Shown here: piece by piece, positions 6,730-8,110 of the stretch
Layout: each line of letters begins with the position of its first letter
How positions within the stretch are numbered: the first letter of the stretch is position 1
Origin: Pseudomonadota bacterium
GTDB taxonomy: Bacteria > Pseudomonadota > Gammaproteobacteria > Acidithiobacillales > Acidithiobacillaceae
Reading direction: 5' to 3'
Length of the DNA: 8,110 bases
NCBI GenBank assembly: GCA_021827445.1
Contig: JAKAVW010000129.1
Location: forward strand, 1 to 8,110
The notes under the pieces: model-generated
Database searches by the model: none
Seen by the model: only the letters and a program-made list of their open reading frames with translations
What the model was told of the DNA's origin: nothing
Position numbers and translations under genes: made by a program

Positions 6730-7219
6730 GCATTTGGTTCAGGTAAGGGTCGGCCACACCCATTTCAGCCAGCAATCGGGTTTCCAGCGCCTCCATCTCC
6801 TGCGCCTCGGCGACCACTTCATGATCATAACCGAGGAGGTGAAGAGTGCTGTGAATGAGCAGATGACGATAGTGATCGCGCAGGTACTTGCCCTGCTCGA
6901 CGGCCTCACGCATCACCACCGCCGGCGCAATAACAATATCGCCCAGCAAATCGCGGCGGAACATGGGCAACTGCACATCCTGCGGGAAGGACAAACAATT
7001 GGTCGGCCTTGCCTTGCCCAGATATCCCTCGTTCAGGGCGGCAATTTCGGTATCGTCCACAAAAGTCAGGGATAGATCGCACATCCGGTCATCCGCGGAT
7101 GCCCGCGCCGAAGGAGCGGACAGCGCCTGCAATATCGAGCGACGCACCTCAGCGCGGGACGGCAGGGGCAAGGCCGCAACGGCATCATCCACAGCCATGC
7201 GCAAATAAAGACGGCTCAT
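6722..7219 (-). CDS. ybeY: YbeY, endoribonuclease for rRNA maturation
   Basis: YbeY is a metal-dependent single-strand endoribonuclease needed for 16S rRNA 3'-end processing and ribosome quality control. The 165-residue product is close to the usual 150-160. The metal-binding signature is complete: HSTLHLLGYDH gives His123, His127 and His133. The conserved upstream region is present as LNEGYLGKARPTNCLSFP (62-79), with the family arginine represented by Arg71, followed by LGDIVIAP (92-99). The ATG at 7219 overlaps the ybeZ stop as ATGA, so it is probably translated by coupling. The second methionine (residue 8, near 7198) would be a possible but less likely start. The neighbours ybeZ and corC are the classical partners of this gene. 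Confidence 0.96.
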   Translation of the reverse strand: MSRLYLRMAVDDAVAALPLPSRAEVRRSILQALSAPSARASADDRMCDLSLTFVDDTEIAALNEGYLGKARPTNCLSFPQDVQLPMFRRDLLGDIVIAPAVVMREAVEQGKYLRDHYRHLLIHSTLHLLGYDHEVVAEAQEMEALETRLLAEMGVADPYLNQMHE

Positions 7220-8110
7220 GTCTTCGCTCCGAAGCGATCATAGGCTTCCACAATCCGGGCCACCAACGGATGACGGACCACATCGGCACTTTCAAAAAAC
7301 ACCATATCCACACCCGGCATATCGCCGAGCACATCCATGACCTGCACCAGCCCGGAAAGCTGCCCACGCGGCAGATCCACCTGAGTCACATCGCCGGTTA
7401 CCACGACCTTGGCTCCAAAACCCATGCGGGTCAGGAACATTTTCATCTGTTCCGGAGTGGTATTTTGCGCCTCGTCGAGAATGATAAAAGCATCATTCAG
7501 GGTGCGCCCGCGCATATAGGCCAGTGGTGCCACTTCAATCACCTGCCGCTCCATCAGTTTGGCGACTTTCTCATAACCCAGCATTTCATGGAGGGCGTCG
7601 TAAAGTGGACGGAGATAGGGGTCGACTTTTTCACTCAGGGACCCAGGCAGGAAACCCAGGCGTTCGCCCGCTTCTACGGCTGGACGGACCAGCACCAGGC
7701 GCCGCACTTGATTACTATCCATCTGCTCCACCGCCGCGGCAACGGCCAGATAGGTCTTGCCCGTACCAGCCGGGCCGATACCAAAGGTGAGATCATTATG
7801 GCGGATAGACTCCAGATAATGGCGCTGCCGTTGCCCGCGACCACGAATCACTCCCTTGAGGGTCTGCACACCGGAAGACTCCACCACCGTAACACCCGCC
7901 TCTGCCTCCAGTTGCACATTCTGGATGCTGTGATGCACCCAATGACTGGACAGCGAGCGTCCTTGGCGTACCTGAGTATAAAGAAGGGAGAGCACATCCT
8001 GCGCGGCCTGCACAGAAGCGGCTGGTCCGGTGATATGAAAGCGGGTGCCGCGGGGCAGGATCACCACCCCCAAGCGTGACTCGATCTGTTTGATATGACT
8101 ATCCAGTTCG
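7216..8110 (-). CDS. ybeZ: PhoH-like ATPase YbeZ, 5' end beyond the window
   Basis: This is a PhoH-family P-loop ATPase, thought to act with YbeY on RNA. The visible part is 297 codons plus the stop, and the frame is open through the right edge, so the start lies outside. The outermost residues (SHIKQIESRLGVVILPRG) fit the small N-terminal domain of YbeZ, and only about 20-50 residues should be missing. Key motifs are Walker A GPAGTGKT (7750-7776), VRPAVEAGERLGFLPG just after it, and Walker B AFIILDEAQNTT with the downstream VVVTGDVTQVDLP. The TTG at 8073 is in frame but is clearly internal to the domain. The gene is followed without a gap by ybeY (ATGA overlap). The promoter of the whole block must lie to the right of the window. 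Confidence 0.95.
   Translation of the reverse strand, partial: ELDSHIKQIESRLGVVILPRGTRFHITGPAASVQAAQDVLSLLYTQVRQGRSLSSHWVHHSIQNVQLEAEAGVTVVESSGVQTLKGVIRGRGQRQRHYLESIRHNDLTFGIGPAGTGKTYLAVAAAVEQMDSNQVRRLVLVRPAVEAGERLGFLPGSLSEKVDPYLRPLYDALHEMLGYEKVAKLMERQVIEVAPLAYMRGRTLNDAFIILDEAQNTTPEQMKMFLTRMGFGAKVVVTGDVTQVDLPRGQLSGLVQVMDVLGDMPGVDMVFFESADVVRHPLVARIVEAYDRFGAKT

Noticed and set aside
7009..8079. Long plus-strand open frame opposite ybeZ and ybeY
   Set aside because: It is rich in His, Gln and Arg, and covers two convincingly conserved genes on the other strand.

Overview
The window (roughly 57-60% G+C by eye) is a densely packed stretch of proteobacterial chromosome. The gene content and the order ybeZ-ybeY-corC-lnt are typical of Beta- and Gammaproteobacteria. 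An acidophile such as Acidithiobacillus would fit the overall look, but that is a guess and no marker gene proves it. I see no tRNA, rRNA, insertion sequence, phage gene, integron or CRISPR array.

Layout. Positions 28-2735 (minus strand) hold a three-gene metal-uptake ABC operon transcribed from right to left: periplasmic binding protein, ATPase, membrane permease. A fourth gene may start at position 24 and run off the left edge. Positions 2736-3021 are the only real intergenic region. It contains a good sigma70-type promoter for the metal operon with a perfect 6-3-6 palindrome over the expected transcription start (probable metalloregulator operator), a TATAAT box pointing the other way, a strong hairpin, and a 13-codon reading frame that overlaps the next start codon. 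Positions 3022-4368 (plus strand) encode PmbA/TldE. Positions 4337-8110 (minus strand) carry ybeZ (5' end cut by the right edge), ybeY, corC and lnt. Each gene overlaps the next by 4-8 nt, and lnt overlaps the 3' end of pmbA tail to tail by 32 nt.

How they work together. The ABC operon should capture and import Zn2+ or Mn2+/Fe2+. Its binding protein has a predicted His-His-Glu-Glu ligand set and no His-rich loop, so the usual label 'zinc' is not secure. The ybeZYX-lnt block joins an RNA-associated PhoH-type ATPase, the YbeY endoribonuclease, a CBS/CorC protein and the last enzyme of lipoprotein maturation. PmbA is half of the TldD/TldE peptidase; tldD is not in the window.

No clearly novel system is present: the genes are conserved housekeeping or transport families. 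The points most worth a second look are the operator and divergent control region at 2790-2891, the leader structure before pmbA, and the binding protein's metal ligands.
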